Source of the DNA: Alphaproteobacteria bacterium
GTDB taxonomy: Bacteria > Pseudomonadota > Alphaproteobacteria > UBA6615
Direction: 5' to 3'
DNA: 64,000 nucleotides
Assembly (NCBI GenBank): GCA_021774445.1
Contig: JAJFJA010000063.1
Coordinates: 1-64,000, forward strand
The notes under the pieces are model-generated. The model searched no databases, was not told where the DNA came from, and worked only from the letters and a program-made list of their open reading frames with translations. Position 1 is the first letter of the stretch, and each line of letters begins with the position of its first letter. Positions 8,293-18,242 of the stretch are shown piece by piece. The position numbers and the translations under genes are program-made.

Positions 8293-9024
8293 ATGAGAGC
8301 CATGAGCTGGAGCGAGCAGGACAGCCGGGGATTCCTCGATCTCGGCGACTATTACGTACCGCAGCGCGAGCGCCAGATGGCAATAATCGGCGACCTCGTT
8401 GCCTCTGCACCGAGCCCGCGCAACCTCGTTGAACTCTGCTGTGGCGGCGGCCTATTGACCCGGACTTTGTTGGCACGTTTCCCGCAGGCTCGGATGCACG
8501 CATTTGACGGCTCGTCCACCATGCTGGCCGCGGCCCGAAAGCAGGCGGGCCAGCATGCCGACCGCCTGACGACCCGGCCCTTTGACCTCGCCGCGGAGGA
8601 TTGGCGTTCTTTGCCCTTCCGGGCGGACGCCGTAGTCAGTTCCTTGGCCGTGCACCACCTGGACGGGCCGGGCAAGCGGGCACTCTTCCGCGATGTCGCG
8701 GCAATGCTGGCGCCTGGCGGCATCTTTGTCCTGGCCGACCTGATTGAGCCAACGACGGCTGCCGGCAAGGCGGTCGCCGGGCAGATGTGGGATGATGCCG
8801 TACGCGAGGCCGCTTTGGCCCGCGACGGCAACCTGGCCGCCTATGATCATTTTCGCGACGACGAGTGGAACTTGTACAACCAACCACAGCCACCTGATTC
8901 CATCGACCAGCCGTCCTCACTCATCGACCAACTCGACTGGCTCCGCGAGGCCGGCCTCGAGACGGTAGATGTCCACTGGATGTATGCCGGCCACGCCATT
9001 ATGAGCGGCCGCAAGCTGGGCTAG
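8293..9024 (+). CDS. Class I SAM-dependent methyltransferase
   Basis: A 243-residue methyltransferase with motif I as VELCCGGGLLTRTLL, the acidic ribose-binding position in AFDGSSTML, and VVSSLAVHHLDG / LAPGGIFVLADL as the post-strand-4 and strand-5 motifs. The fold matches the methyltransferase type 11/12 group acting on small molecules; the substrate is unknown. It begins 6 nt after the NDUFAF6-like gene. An in-frame ATG at 8302 (MSWSEQ) is an alternative start. Confidence 0.78.
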   Translation: MRAMSWSEQDSRGFLDLGDYYVPQRERQMAIIGDLVASAPSPRNLVELCCGGGLLTRTLLARFPQARMHAFDGSSTMLAAARKQAGQHADRLTTRPFDLAAEDWRSLPFRADAVVSSLAVHHLDGPGKRALFRDVAAMLAPGGIFVLADLIEPTTAAGKAVAGQMWDDAVREAALARDGNLAAYDHFRDDEWNLYNQPQPPDSIDQPSSLIDQLDWLREAGLETVDVHWMYAGHAIMSGRKLG

Positions 9025-9077
9025 CCGTTTGCAACGCATTATGGTCGCCGGCGAATCAGACACAAAAGAGAGTCCGC

Positions 9078-9446
9078 ATGATCAACTACCTAATGATTGG
9101 CACAAATGATCTCGAAAAAGCAGCCGAATTCTATGATCGCCTGCTGAGTGAGATGGGAGCCTCACGGGCATTTTCCACGGACAAACTGGTGGCCTGGAGC
9201 TTTGGCGAGGGCAAGACGATGCTCGCCGTCACCATACCCTTCGACGGGCAGCCAGCTACTGTCGGAAACGGAACCATGGTTGCGCTCAGCGTCGAGAATT
9301 CGGCGCTGGTGGACACACTCCACGCTAAGGCACTGGAGCTTGGCGGCGCAAACGAAGGTGACCCGGGATTACGCGGCGCCAGTTTCTATGCCGGCTACTT
9401 TCGCGACCTTGACGGCAACAAACTGAACTTCTTCTACAATCCGTAA
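9078..9446 (+). CDS. VOC (glyoxalase/bleomycin-resistance) family protein
   Basis: A 122-residue single-module vicinal-oxygen-chelate protein: MINYLMIGTNDLEKAAEFYD is the usual N-terminal strand-helix, and the end, YFRDLDGNKLNFFYNP, carries the family RDPDGN-like turn. Such proteins are metal-dependent lyases, dioxygenases or resistance proteins; the role cannot be assigned. The fatty-acid-hydroxylase gene starts 3 nt after the stop, so they are likely co-transcribed. Confidence 0.85.
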   Translation: MINYLMIGTNDLEKAAEFYDRLLSEMGASRAFSTDKLVAWSFGEGKTMLAVTIPFDGQPATVGNGTMVALSVENSALVDTLHAKALELGGANEGDPGLRGASFYAGYFRDLDGNKLNFFYNP

Positions 9447-9449
9447 ATC

Positions 9450-10292
9450 ATGGCCGACCTTGTATTGGCGAACGAGCCGCTCATCCGCCTCTCTTTCACG
9501 TTCGGCATCCTCGTCGTGATGGTGGTATGGGAAGTTGCCGCGCCGCGCCGGCGACGCGAAATACCCCGGCTGTTGCGCTGGACCAACAATTTGGGCGTCG
9601 TTGTCGTTGATACGATCCTTGTGCGTCTGACCTTCCCCATTGTGGCCGTCGGCTTGGCGCTGGCCGCCGAGGAGCGTGGCTGGGGACTATTCAACATCGT
9701 CGAGACGTTCCCATGGCTCGCCTTCTTGCTGTCGCTGCTGGTGCTCGATCTCGCCATCTATCTCCAGCATGTGATGTTTCATGCCGTGCCCTTACTCTGG
9801 CGGCTGCACCGCATGCACCATGCGGATCTGGAATTCGATGTTACGACAGGGCTACGCTTCCATCCCTTCGAGATCCTGCTCTCGATGGGTATCAAACTTG
9901 CCGCCATCATGGCGCTCGGACCGCCGGCGGTCGCGGTCCTTATCTTCGAGGTGCTGCTGAACGCTACCGCAATGTTCAACCACAGCAACGTGCGCATTCC
10001 GCTTGGGGTGGATAGTGTCCTGCGCTGGTTTGTCGTGACGCCGGACATGCACCGCGTCCACCATTCCATTTACCCGAGCGAGACCAACAGCAATTTCGGC
10101 TTCAACATACCTTGGTGGGACCGGCTGCTCGGAACCTACCGGGCTCAGCCGAGAGCAGGCCACGAGGGTATGACGATCGGCATCGGGCAGTTCCGCACGC
10201 GCCGCGACCTCTGGTTGGATCAAATGCTGATCCAACCGGTACGCGGTCCCGCGAGCGGCTACCCGATAAATCGCGGGGAAGGGGAGGATTGA
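9450..10292 (+). CDS. Sterol desaturase / fatty acid hydroxylase family protein
   Basis: A 280-residue membrane di-iron enzyme. Several hydrophobic segments surround the histidine boxes HVMFH, HRMHH, HPFE/NHSN and HRVHH, the pattern of the fatty acid hydroxylase superfamily (sterol desaturases, carotene hydroxylases, AlkB-like enzymes). It would hydroxylate or desaturate a lipid in the inner membrane using O2. It starts 3 nt after the VOC gene. The substrate is not predictable. Confidence 0.87.
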   Translation: MADLVLANEPLIRLSFTFGILVVMVVWEVAAPRRRREIPRLLRWTNNLGVVVVDTILVRLTFPIVAVGLALAAEERGWGLFNIVETFPWLAFLLSLLVLDLAIYLQHVMFHAVPLLWRLHRMHHADLEFDVTTGLRFHPFEILLSMGIKLAAIMALGPPAVAVLIFEVLLNATAMFNHSNVRIPLGVDSVLRWFVVTPDMHRVHHSIYPSETNSNFGFNIPWWDRLLGTYRAQPRAGHEGMTIGIGQFRTRRDLWLDQMLIQPVRGPASGYPINRGEGED

Positions 10293-10410
10293 GGCTCAAA
10301 TGGGCCAAAATCCTCAGCCGGACTGGGCCCGGATCCATGTGCGCCCCGTTAACTGGGCCTTGACAACATTTGGATAGATTCGCCGGCTCAGGAGAGCAGG
10401 AGCATCCCAA

Positions 10411-10827
10411 ATGACCCCCGATCAGATCAAGTTAGTCCAAGAGACGTTTAAGAGCGTTCTGCCGATCAAGGACACGGCGGCAGAGCTATTTTATGGCCGC
10501 CTGTTCGAGCTCGACCCGAGCCTCGAACAGCTGTTTACCGGCGACCTTCGCGAACAGGGACAGAAGCTCATGAGCGCCATCGCGATGGTGGTGGGCGGGC
10601 TCAATAACTGGGATCGCATCGAGCCGGCAGTGCGCGATCTTGGTAAACGCCATGTCGATTACGGTGTTTTGCCGCAGCACTATGACACGGTAGCCACGGC
10701 GCTGCTGTGGACTCTGGAGCAGGGGCTGGGCGACGCCTTCACCGACGACGTAAAAGGGGCCTGGACCAGCGCCTATCAGGCGCTTGCCAAGACCATGATC
10801 GACGTCGCCAAGATCCAGGCGGCCTAA
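10411..10827 (+). CDS. Single-domain globin
   Basis: A 138-residue globin of the type often labelled hemin receptor or Vitreoscilla-haemoglobin-like. TPDQIKLVQETFKSVLP is the A helix, and the proximal heme-ligand histidine lies in LGKRHVDYGV (F helix). No reductase domain is attached, so it is not a flavohaemoglobin. Likely roles are O2 or NO binding. The ATG is preceded by a GGAG-rich stretch (CAGGAGAGCAGGAG). A hairpin terminator follows. Confidence 0.87.
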   Translation: MTPDQIKLVQETFKSVLPIKDTAAELFYGRLFELDPSLEQLFTGDLREQGQKLMSAIAMVVGGLNNWDRIEPAVRDLGKRHVDYGVLPQHYDTVATALLWTLEQGLGDAFTDDVKGAWTSAYQALAKTMIDVAKIQAA

Positions 10828-10852
10828 CCCACCCGACCGTTCTGCAAGCAGT

Positions 10853-10892
10853 CGGTCCGACTTCGGTCGGACCGGGTCGGCAGAGGTTTTTT
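10853..10892 (+). terminator. Hairpin terminator after the globin gene
   Basis: A perfect 9-bp stem CGGTCCGAC / GTCGGACCG closes on a TTCG tetraloop. A run of six T follows about 12 nt further on, longer than the ideal distance, so termination is likely but not certain. The ECF sigma gene begins about 70 nt later. Confidence 0.6.
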
Positions 10893-10959
10893 GTCACACA
10901 CCGCACCGCCGGGCTGTCTAACCTACTGTACGTGGTTGGAACCGATACGGGCGGACGCC

Positions 10960-11772
10960 GTGAGCGAAAATCTGAACGAACGGGTAGAGGCTGCCCAGCA
11001 AGGCGATCAAGACGCCTTGGAGCGGGTCGTGCGCGCAATTCAGGACCGCGTGCATCATTTGGCGATGCGCATGCTGGTGAACCCGGATGATGCCTTGGAG
11101 GCGACCCAAGAGATCCTCATCCTTGTCATCACCAAGCTGTCCACCTTCCGGGGTGACAGCGCGTTTCACACCTGGGTCTACCGTGTCGCGGCGAATTATC
11201 TACTCAGCGCGAAAAGCATACGGGACCGTGACCACGGCCTGAATTTCGAGGCGTTCCGCACTGATCTGGAAAGCGGCTTGGTACCCGTGCACGCCGACAC
11301 GGCGGAAGATGTCGTCATGCTCAACGAGCTGCGCATTTCCTGCACCATGGCCATGCTCCTGTGCCTCGACCTCAAGCACCGCATCGCTTATGTGCTGGGG
11401 GACATCTTGGAACTTGAACATGGTGACGCGGCCAACATTCTAGGAATCTCCAAGGCGAACTACCGCAAGCGCCTGTCGCGGGCCCGGGGTGAGGTCGTCG
11501 CTTTCACATCCAGTAGCTGTGGTGTGGCAAATGAGGCCGCGAAGTGTGCCTGTCCGCGCCGGCTGCCGGCGGCGCTGGCCTCGGGAAGAGTACGCAGCGG
11601 GCACACTGCCTACGCCTTGCCCGATGCGCCCGGTTACCGGGACGTGTTGACCCAAGTGAAGCAAGCCGAAGGGGCCTTGCGCACCCTGAAACTGCAGAAC
11701 GCCACGCCGCAGTTCAAGAGTCCGCAGGATTTGGCGGCGCGGATCGCCGAAATCGTCGCCGCCCCCACCTAG
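10960..11772 (+). CDS. ECF-type RNA polymerase sigma factor with Cys-rich C-terminal extension
   Basis: Sigma region 2 lies in MLVNPDDALEATQE through FHTWVYRVAANYLL and region 4 in LGDILELEHGDAANILGI with SKANYRKRLSRAR. After region 4 there is an extra tail of about 90 residues starting SSCGVANEAAKCACPRR, a C-x(8)-C-x-C pattern that could bind a metal or sense redox; no anti-sigma gene is adjacent, so the tail may regulate the protein itself. I place the start at GTG 10960 (MSENLNERVEAAQQ) because the 23 residues before it in the track ORF do not resemble sigma factors. The exported SnoaL-like protein immediately downstream is a probable target or partner. Confidence 0.82.
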   Translation: MSENLNERVEAAQQGDQDALERVVRAIQDRVHHLAMRMLVNPDDALEATQEILILVITKLSTFRGDSAFHTWVYRVAANYLLSAKSIRDRDHGLNFEAFRTDLESGLVPVHADTAEDVVMLNELRISCTMAMLLCLDLKHRIAYVLGDILELEHGDAANILGISKANYRKRLSRARGEVVAFTSSSCGVANEAAKCACPRRLPAALASGRVRSGHTAYALPDAPGYRDVLTQVKQAEGALRTLKLQNATPQFKSPQDLAARIAEIVAAPT

Positions 11773-11876
11773 CCGTCGCCGACCTCGACGGCATCATCAC
11801 AGACATGCATCACCCGGTCGCCGTAGGGCGAGTGTCGGCGCTCGTCCATCCGTCAACCACTGAGGAGCCCAGGACC

Positions 11877-12353
11877 ATGTTGAAACACTTGTTGCCGCTG
11901 GCAATCGCCGCAGCGACCGTGGCCTTACCGATCACCACTCACGCACAGCAAGGAGAACCAATGACCAAGGACCAGCGCGACGTCCTCGCCGTTGTCGAAC
12001 GCATGACGTCGGCCTTCCAACAAGGCGACATCGACCAGGTCATGGCCAGTTACGAAACATCGGCGGCCGTTCTGTTCGAACCCGGTACGCCGGTATCGGA
12101 GCCGGCGGCGTTGCGGCAGATGTTCGAAGCGTTTTCCGCCATGAGTCCGAATTTCACATACAGCGGCCACGAGGTTGTCGTCGCCGGCGACGTGGCGGTC
12201 CACTTCGCGCCATGGACCATGACCGGTACCTCACCGGAGGGGCAAAAGATCGAACAAAACGGCCTGTCCGTCGCGGTGATGCGCAAACAGCCTGACGGCC
12301 GCTGGCTGATGGTGATCGACAACCCCCATGGCCAGCGGCTTATGCAAAACTAG
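11877..12353 (+). CDS. Exported SnoaL/DUF4440-like protein
   Basis: A 158-residue protein with a signal peptide (MLKHLLPLAIAAATVALP, predicted cleavage after THA) and a NTF2-like/SnoaL domain: RDVLAVVERMTSAFQQGDID, VMASYETSAAVLFEPG and WTMTGTSPEGQKI. Such domains are often ligand-binding or isomerase-like. The real ATG is at 11877 behind GAGGAGCCCAGGACC; the track ORF from 11544 wrongly includes an upstream frame overlapping the sigma gene. It lies about 100 nt downstream of the ECF sigma gene. Confidence 0.75.
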   Translation: MLKHLLPLAIAAATVALPITTHAQQGEPMTKDQRDVLAVVERMTSAFQQGDIDQVMASYETSAAVLFEPGTPVSEPAALRQMFEAFSAMSPNFTYSGHEVVVAGDVAVHFAPWTMTGTSPEGQKIEQNGLSVAVMRKQPDGRWLMVIDNPHGQRLMQN

Positions 12354-12428
12354 GCCAAAGACGCTCGATATGCGCCACTCAGCTTGTCGATGCTGTGACT
12401 ATTGGCCGAAAATCGCTACCCTGCGGCC

Positions 12429-13802
12429 ATGGCGCACCCGCTCTCGGACCGCACATATCGCCGGCTTTTCACCGCTCAGATCGTCGCCCTAGTGGGCACG
12501 GGGGTTTCCACTGTCGCGCTCGCTCTGCTGGCCTACGATCTGGCCGGAGAGAACGCCGGCGTGGTCCTCGGCATTGCGCTCACCCTCAAGATGGCGGCTT
12601 ATGTCGGCATCGCCCCGGTTGTCGGCGGCTTTGCGCATAAGCTGCCGCGCCGCCGGCTGTTGATCGCCCTCGATATCGGGCGTGCCGCGTCCGTCGGATG
12701 CCTGCCGTTCGTAACACAAATCTGGCAGATCTATTTGCTGATCTTTGTGCTGAATGCCTTCTCGGCGGGCTTCACGCCGACTTTCCAGGCGACAATCCCC
12801 GACGTGCTGCCGGACGAAAGCCGGTACACCAGGGCGCTCTCCCTATCTCGCCTAGCCTATGATCTCGAAAATCTATTAAGCCCGTCCCTAGCCGCCGTCG
12901 CGCTGGTTCTACTTAGTTTTGACGCCCTGTTTGCCGCGAATGCGGTGGCGTTCCTGATCTCCGCATTGTTGATTTACGCCATCAGGCTGCCGTCGGCCAA
13001 GCCCCACCAGCGCGAACGCGGCGTATGGCACAACATAAGCTTCGGCGTTCGGGCTTATCTCAAGACACCCAGATTGCGCGGTTTGCTGGCACTTTCATTT
13101 GCCGTGGCGGCTGCCGGGGCCATGGTCATCGTCAACACCGTGGTCTATGTGCGCAACAATCTGGGTGGCACGGAAAGCGACACCGCGCTGGCGTTCGCTG
13201 CCGCCGGGGCGGGCTCGATGGTCGTGGCATTGCTGTTGCCCCGGCTGCTGGATCGCCTACCCTGCCGCCCATTCATGCTTGCCGGTGGCGTCGTCCTGAC
13301 AGCCGGCCTCCTGCTTGGCATCGCCGGCCCCGGCTTAGGCGGCTTACTGTTGGTTTGGTTCATTCTCGGCGCTGGCTCGTCGCTTATTCAGACGCCCGCC
13401 GGCCATTTGCTTAAACGCTCCGCCCACGATACCGATCGCCCCGCCATCTATGCGGCACAGTTCGCCTTGTCCCATGCCTGCTGGTTAGTCGCCTACCCAC
13501 TCGCCGGTTGGGTCGGGGCAAAGCTCGGCCTGACCGCCGCATTCGCGATTCTCGCGGCCGTGACTTTGACCTCGACGGCCGCCGCGCTGGTCCTGTGGCC
13601 GGCTCGAGACCCCGACGAATTGGAGCACGCGCATGAAACATCGGAACACGCGCACATGCATGTTCATGATGAGCACCACGACCATGAACACCACAGCCGG
13701 GAGGGGCCCGAGCCGCACTACCATCCACACCGCCACGCGCCTGTCAGACACAAGCACGCCTACGTCATCGACCTCCACCATCAAGTGTGGCCCAGCCGCT
13801 GA
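12429..13802 (+). CDS. MFS transporter with histidine-rich tail (NreB-like)
   Basis: A 457-residue major facilitator protein with about twelve hydrophobic segments and the loop 2-3 equivalent HKLPRRRLLIALDIGRA. The C-terminal 59 residues contain 19 histidines (for example EHAHMHVHDEHHDHEHH), resembling the His-rich tail of the nickel-resistance MFS pump NreB. Efflux of Ni, Co or Zn is the likely role; the exact metal is inference. The ATG at 12429 is preferred to the track TTG at 12402. It is convergent with trmFO (15-nt gap). Confidence 0.75.
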   Translation: MAHPLSDRTYRRLFTAQIVALVGTGVSTVALALLAYDLAGENAGVVLGIALTLKMAAYVGIAPVVGGFAHKLPRRRLLIALDIGRAASVGCLPFVTQIWQIYLLIFVLNAFSAGFTPTFQATIPDVLPDESRYTRALSLSRLAYDLENLLSPSLAAVALVLLSFDALFAANAVAFLISALLIYAIRLPSAKPHQRERGVWHNISFGVRAYLKTPRLRGLLALSFAVAAAGAMVIVNTVVYVRNNLGGTESDTALAFAAAGAGSMVVALLLPRLLDRLPCRPFMLAGGVVLTAGLLLGIAGPGLGGLLLVWFILGAGSSLIQTPAGHLLKRSAHDTDRPAIYAAQFALSHACWLVAYPLAGWVGAKLGLTAAFAILAAVTLTSTAAALVLWPARDPDELEHAHETSEHAHMHVHDEHHDHEHHSREGPEPHYHPHRHAPVRHKHAYVIDLHHQVWPSR

Positions 13803-13817
13803 TCCGATCGGGCCGGA

Positions 13818-15173
13818 CTAAGCCGCCGCGCGGCCCACACTGAGCCAGCCATCGAGATCGGCCAGAGCACGTAGCGCCACCAGGCGCTTGCGATCTCGAC
13901 CCTTTGCTTTCGGCGCGTCTGCCGGTAACGGCGGGAACAGCCCGAAATTCACATTCATGGGTTGGAAGTTCCCGGCGTCGGCACCACCGGTGATGTGGGC
14001 CAGCAACGCGCCCAGCGCTGTCGTCAACGGCGGCGGGACAGTCTCCGCGCCGACCCGCTCGGCGGCGGCAAATCGGCCTGTCAGCAGGCCCATCGCCGCA
14101 CTTTCCACATACCCTTCGACACCGGTGATCTGCCCCGCGAACCGTAGCCGTGGCATGGCCTTGAGTCGCAACGACCCATCGAGCAGCCGCGGGCTGTTCA
14201 TGAACGTATTGCGGTGGATTCCGCCGAGCCGTGCGAACTCCGCGCCCGCCAAACCCGGGATCATGCGGAAGATCCGCGCCTGCTCGGCATATTTGAGCTT
14301 GGTCTGGCAGCCGACCAGGTTGTAGAGCGTGCCCAGGGCATTGTCCTGGCGCAGCTGCAGCACCGCATGCGCCCGCCTGCCGGTATTGGGATCGGTCAGT
14401 CCCACCGGCTTCATCGGTCCGTAGCGCAATGTATCGAGGCCGCGAGACGCCATCACTTCAATCGGCAGGCAGCCCTCGAAATAGGGGGTCTTGCCCTCCC
14501 ACTCATGGAATTCGGCTTTATCGGCCACGACCAAGGCGGCAATAAACGCCTCATACTGCGTCTCATCAAGCGGGCAGTTGATGTAGTCCTTGCCGTCCCC
14601 GCCGGGCCCGACTTTGTCGTAGCGTGATTGGAACCAAGCCTTCGAGAGATCGACGCTTTCCCTGTAGACGATCGGCGCGATCGCATCGAAAAACGCCAGA
14701 TCATCCTCGCCGGTAAGGTCGCCGATCGCCGCGCTTAGGGCATCCGAGGTCAGCGGTCCCGTCGCTACGATAACGCTGTCCCAATCTTGCGGCGGCAGTC
14801 CGGCCACCTCGCCGCGGGAGATCTCCACCAGCGGATGCGCCTCGAGGCGCATCGTTACCTCGGCGGCGAAACCCTCGCGGTCCACCGCCAGCGCCCCCCC
14901 GGCGGGCAGCTTATGGGCATCGCCGGCCGCAAGGATGAGCGACCCGCAGCGCCGCATCTCCTCATGCAGCAGTCCGACGGCGTTGTATTCCGCATCATCG
15001 GAGCGAAAGGAGTTGGAGCAGACCAACTCCGCCAGCCGGTCCGTTTGGTGTGCCGCCGTACCCCGTACCGGTCGCATTTCGTGGACGATCACCGGCACGC
15101 CGGCCCGCGCCAGTTGCCAGGCAGCCTCGCACCCGGCCAGGCCGCCGCCGATGACATGCACCGCCTTGGTCAT
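13818..15173 (-). CDS. trmFO: Methylenetetrahydrofolate-tRNA-(uracil-54-C5)-methyltransferase
   Basis: A 451-residue folate- and FAD-dependent enzyme that makes ribothymidine-54 in the T-loop of tRNA. The N-terminus [20 protein letters not shown] is the FAD-binding Rossmann motif, and [20 protein letters not shown] is the TrmFO/Gid signature containing the conserved Cys. [18 protein letters not shown] near the C-terminus is also typical. Its ATG overlaps the uvrA stop by 4 nt (ATGA), so it is co-translated downstream of uvrA. Confidence 0.96.
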   Translation of the reverse strand: MTKAVHVIGGGLAGCEAAWQLARAGVPVIVHEMRPVRGTAAHQTDRLAELVCSNSFRSDDAEYNAVGLLHEEMRRCGSLILAAGDAHKLPAGGALAVDREGFAAEVTMRLEAHPLVEISRGEVAGLPPQDWDSVIVATGPLTSDALSAAIGDLTGEDDLAFFDAIAPIVYRESVDLSKAWFQSRYDKVGPGGDGKDYINCPLDETQYEAFIAALVVADKAEFHEWEGKTPYFEGCLPIEVMASRGLDTLRYGPMKPVGLTDPNTGRRAHAVLQLRQDNALGTLYNLVGCQTKLKYAEQARIFRMIPGLAGAEFARLGGIHRNTFMNSPRLLDGSLRLKAMPRLRFAGQITGVEGYVESAAMGLLTGRFAAAERVGAETVPPPLTTALGALLAHITGGADAGNFQPMNVNFGLFPPLPADAPKAKGRDRKRLVALRALADLDGWLSVGRAAA

Positions 15174-18013
15174 GCCCGCCGCCGCCGCGTCGCCGGCAGA
15201 TACGGTGCCAAATACTGGCCGGTATAGCTCTCCGCCACCCGGGCGACATCTTCCGGCGCCCCGGCGGCAACGATCCGGCCGCCCTTATGGCCGCCCTCCG
15301 GACCCAGATCGATGATCCAATCCGCCGTCTTGATCACCTCCAGATTATGTTCGATGACGATCACGGTATTGCCCTGATCCACCAAGCTGTGCAGTACCTC
15401 GAGCAGCCGCCTGATATCCTCGAAATGCAATCCCGTCGTCGGTTCGTCGAGAATGTAGAGCGTTCGCCCCGTGGCCCGCCGTGACAGCTCTTTGGCCAGC
15501 TTAATCCGTTGCGCCTCACCGCCGGACAGGGTGGTCGCCTGTTGCCCGACCTTGATGTAGCCCAGGCCGACCCGCCGCAGCGTCTCCATCTTTTCGCGGA
15601 TGGACGGCACCGCCTTGAAGAAGGTCGCCGCCTCGTCCACGGTCAGATCCAGGACATCGGCAATGGATTTGTCCTTGAATTTGACCTCCAAGGTCTCCCG
15701 GTTATAGCGATGGCCCTTACAGGCGTCGCACTGCACATAGATGTCCGGCAGGAAATGCATCTCGATCTTGATCAGGCCATCGCCCTTACAGGCTTCGCAG
15801 CGGCCGCCTCTGACGTTGAACGAGAAGCGCCCTGGCTTATAACCCCGCGCCTTGGCTTCGGGCAGCCCTGAGAACCAATCCCTGATCGGCGTGAAAGCAC
15901 CGGTATATGTCGCCGGATTCGACCGCGGCGTGCGGCCGATCGGCGACTGATCGATATCGATGACCTTATCGACATGTTGCAAGCCCTCGATCGCCTTGTG
16001 CGGTCCGGGCTTGGTCCGCGCCCGGTGCAGATCACGCGCCGCCGCCGCGTACAGCGTATCGATAATCAGCGAGGATTTTCCCCCGCCGGACAGACCGGTC
16101 ACGCACACGAAAGTACCCAGCGGTAGCTCCGCATCCACATCCTGCAGGTTGTTGGCACTGGCCCCGAGTATCTTCAGCTTCGTGCCGTTACGCGCCCGCC
16201 GCCGTTTCGTCGGCACCGGGACCTGTTTGAACCCGGTCAGATATTGCGCCGTCAAACTGTCCGGCGACCGCATCACCTCATCCGGCGTGCCGCAGGCGAC
16301 GACCATGCCGCCATGCACCCCGGCGCCAGGGCCCATATCTATCAAGTAATCCGCCATCCGGATCGCTTCTTCGTCATGCTCGACGACGATCACCGTATTT
16401 CCCAGGTCGCGCAGGCGCCGCAGGGTGTCGAGGAGCCGCGAATTGTCGCGCTGATGCAGCCCGATCGAGGGTTCATCCAGAACGTAGAGCACACCGGTGA
16501 GGCCCGAGCCGATCTGCGACGCCAGCCGGATGCGTTGGCTCTCACCCCCCGACAACGTCCCCGAGGCGCGATCCAGCGTCAGATAATCCAGCCCGACATC
16601 ATTGAGGAAACCAAGCCGCTCGTTGATTTCCCGCAAGATCCGCTGCGCGATTTCATTCTGCTTTTCGGTCAAATGATTGCCGAGATCGTTGAACCAGGCG
16701 CCGGCGATATCGATCGACATCTTCGAGACATCGGCGATATGCAGCTTGTTGATCTTGACCGCCAGTGCCTCCGGTTTCAGGCGTGCGCCCTCACAGCGCT
16801 CGCACGCCGACAGCACCTGATACTTGGACAATTCGTCGCGGACCCATTGGCTGTCCGTCTCGCGGTAGCGCCGCTCCATATTGCGCACCACGCCTTCGAA
16901 GGCCTTGGTGGTCTCGTAGCGCCGGAGGCCATCATCATAACGCATCGTGACCCGCTCGCTGCCCGACCCGAACAGGATCACCTCCTGTGCTTGTTCCGGC
17001 AGATCCCGCCAAGCCACGGCAGTCGAGAAGCCATACTGCCGGGCCAGGCTGTCCAGCGTTTGTTTGTAATAAGGACTGGTCGAGTTCGCCCACGGGGCCA
17101 CCGCGCCGGCTCGCAAACTGAGTCCGTCGTCGGGCACGACCAAGACGGGGTCCACGACCACCTTGGTCCCCAGCCCATCGCAGGCCGGGCACGCGCCAAA
17201 GGGGTTGTTGAAGGAGAACAGTCTCGGTTCGATCTCTTCAATCGTGAACCCGGAGACAGGGCAGGCGAACTTGGCGGAAAATATCGCCTCGTCGCCCGTC
17301 TCCGCATCCTCGGCGAGCAGCAGCCCATCGGTCAGCTCGAGCGCCGCTTCCACGCTGTCGGCGAGCCGGGTTTCCAGGCCCTCACGCACCACCAACCGAT
17401 CCACCACCACCGCGATATCGTGCTTGCGCTTCTTGTCGAGTACCGGTGAATCCGCGATCTCGTACATCTCGCCGTCGATCTTGACCCGCTGAAAACCGCG
17501 CTTCTGCAGTTCGGCCAACTCTTTGCGATATTCGCCTTTTCGGCCCCGCACGATCGGCGCCAGCAGATAGAGCCGCGTGCCCTCGTCCATCGCCATGATC
17601 CGGTCGACCATCTGGGTGACCGTCTGTGCTTCGATGGGCAGCCCCGTTGCCGGCGAATAGGGTACGCCGACTCGTGCAAACAGCAGCCGCAGATAGTCGT
17701 AGATCTCGGTGACCGTGCCGACCGTCGACCGCGGATTGCGGCTGGTGGTCTTCTGCTCGATTGAGATCGCCGGCGACAACCCCTCGATCGAGTCGACATC
17801 CGGCTTTTCCATCAGTTCCAGGAACTGCCGGGCGTAGGCGGACAGGCTCTCCACATACCGCCGCTGGCCCTCGGCATAGACCGTATCGAACGCCAGCGAG
17901 GACTTGCCCGAGCCGCTCAGACCGGTGATCACCACCAGCTTGTCTCGCGGCATATCCACGTCGATATTGCGCAAGTTATGTTCGCGCGCGCCGCGAACGA
18001 GGATCTTATCCAT
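15170..18013 (-). CDS. uvrA: Excinuclease ABC subunit A
   Basis: A 947-residue UvrA, the damage-recognition ATPase of nucleotide excision repair. Both ABC modules are present: Walker [11 protein letters not shown] near residue 35 and [10 protein letters not shown] in the second half, each with an LSGGE signature, and Cys-x2-Cys zinc sites ([16 protein letters not shown] and CDACKGHR). I chose ATG 18013 ([16 protein letters not shown], the family N-terminus) over the track ATG at 18073, which adds 20 residues. It is divergent from ssb, the usual arrangement, but I see no GTTC-N7-GTTC type LexA box between them. trmFO overlaps its stop. Confidence 0.97.
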   Translation of the reverse strand: MDKILVRGAREHNLRNIDVDMPRDKLVVITGLSGSGKSSLAFDTVYAEGQRRYVESLSAYARQFLELMEKPDVDSIEGLSPAISIEQKTTSRNPRSTVGTVTEIYDYLRLLFARVGVPYSPATGLPIEAQTVTQMVDRIMAMDEGTRLYLLAPIVRGRKGEYRKELAELQKRGFQRVKIDGEMYEIADSPVLDKKRKHDIAVVVDRLVVREGLETRLADSVEAALELTDGLLLAEDAETGDEAIFSAKFACPVSGFTIEEIEPRLFSFNNPFGACPACDGLGTKVVVDPVLVVPDDGLSLRAGAVAPWANSTSPYYKQTLDSLARQYGFSTAVAWRDLPEQAQEVILFGSGSERVTMRYDDGLRRYETTKAFEGVVRNMERRYRETDSQWVRDELSKYQVLSACERCEGARLKPEALAVKINKLHIADVSKMSIDIAGAWFNDLGNHLTEKQNEIAQRILREINERLGFLNDVGLDYLTLDRASGTLSGGESQRIRLASQIGSGLTGVLYVLDEPSIGLHQRDNSRLLDTLRRLRDLGNTVIVVEHDEEAIRMADYLIDMGPGAGVHGGMVVACGTPDEVMRSPDSLTAQYLTGFKQVPVPTKRRRARNGTKLKILGASANNLQDVDAELPLGTFVCVTGLSGGGKSSLIIDTLYAAAARDLHRARTKPGPHKAIEGLQHVDKVIDIDQSPIGRTPRSNPATYTGAFTPIRDWFSGLPEAKARGYKPGRFSFNVRGGRCEACKGDGLIKIEMHFLPDIYVQCDACKGHRYNRETLEVKFKDKSIADVLDLTVDEAATFFKAVPSIREKMETLRRVGLGYIKVGQQATTLSGGEAQRIKLAKELSRRATGRTLYILDEPTTGLHFEDIRRLLEVLHSLVDQGNTVIVIEHNLEVIKTADWIIDLGPEGGHKGGRIVAAGAPEDVARVAESYTGQYLAPYLPATRRRRA

Positions 18014-18242
18014 CAACGGATTCAGCCATTTGCCAATGAGACCGGATCGGCGCCGTCTGGGCGCCGCTCCCATAAGGAGATAACACGCCCCGCGTGATCG
18101 TCAAATGGCACCGGTCCCGGGTCTGCTGCAACGCCCCTGCCACACTGTTGGCAACCGTCCCGCCTTGTGTCAGTTTGCGGCCCGGGCGTTGGCACCATCA
18201 GCCACTATGGCGCTAGTCGAATATCGTGCGAGGGGAGGGCTC

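Noticed and set aside
10360-10365. TTGACA as a sigma-70 promoter of the globin gene
   Set aside because: No acceptable -10 element at 16-18 nt follows it (the sequence there is GC-rich), so a promoter call is not supported.
16244-17449. 401-residue plus-strand ORF inside uvrA
   Set aside because: Antisense shadow of uvrA with His/Arg/Gln-rich composition and no recognisable domain.
18014-18242. LexA/SOS box between divergent uvrA and ssb
   Set aside because: I read the whole spacer for GTTC-N7-GTTC or GAAC-N7-GAAC; neither GTTC nor GAAC occurs in it. A GTTC...GAAC pair at about 17980-18000 is inside uvrA and has the wrong geometry.
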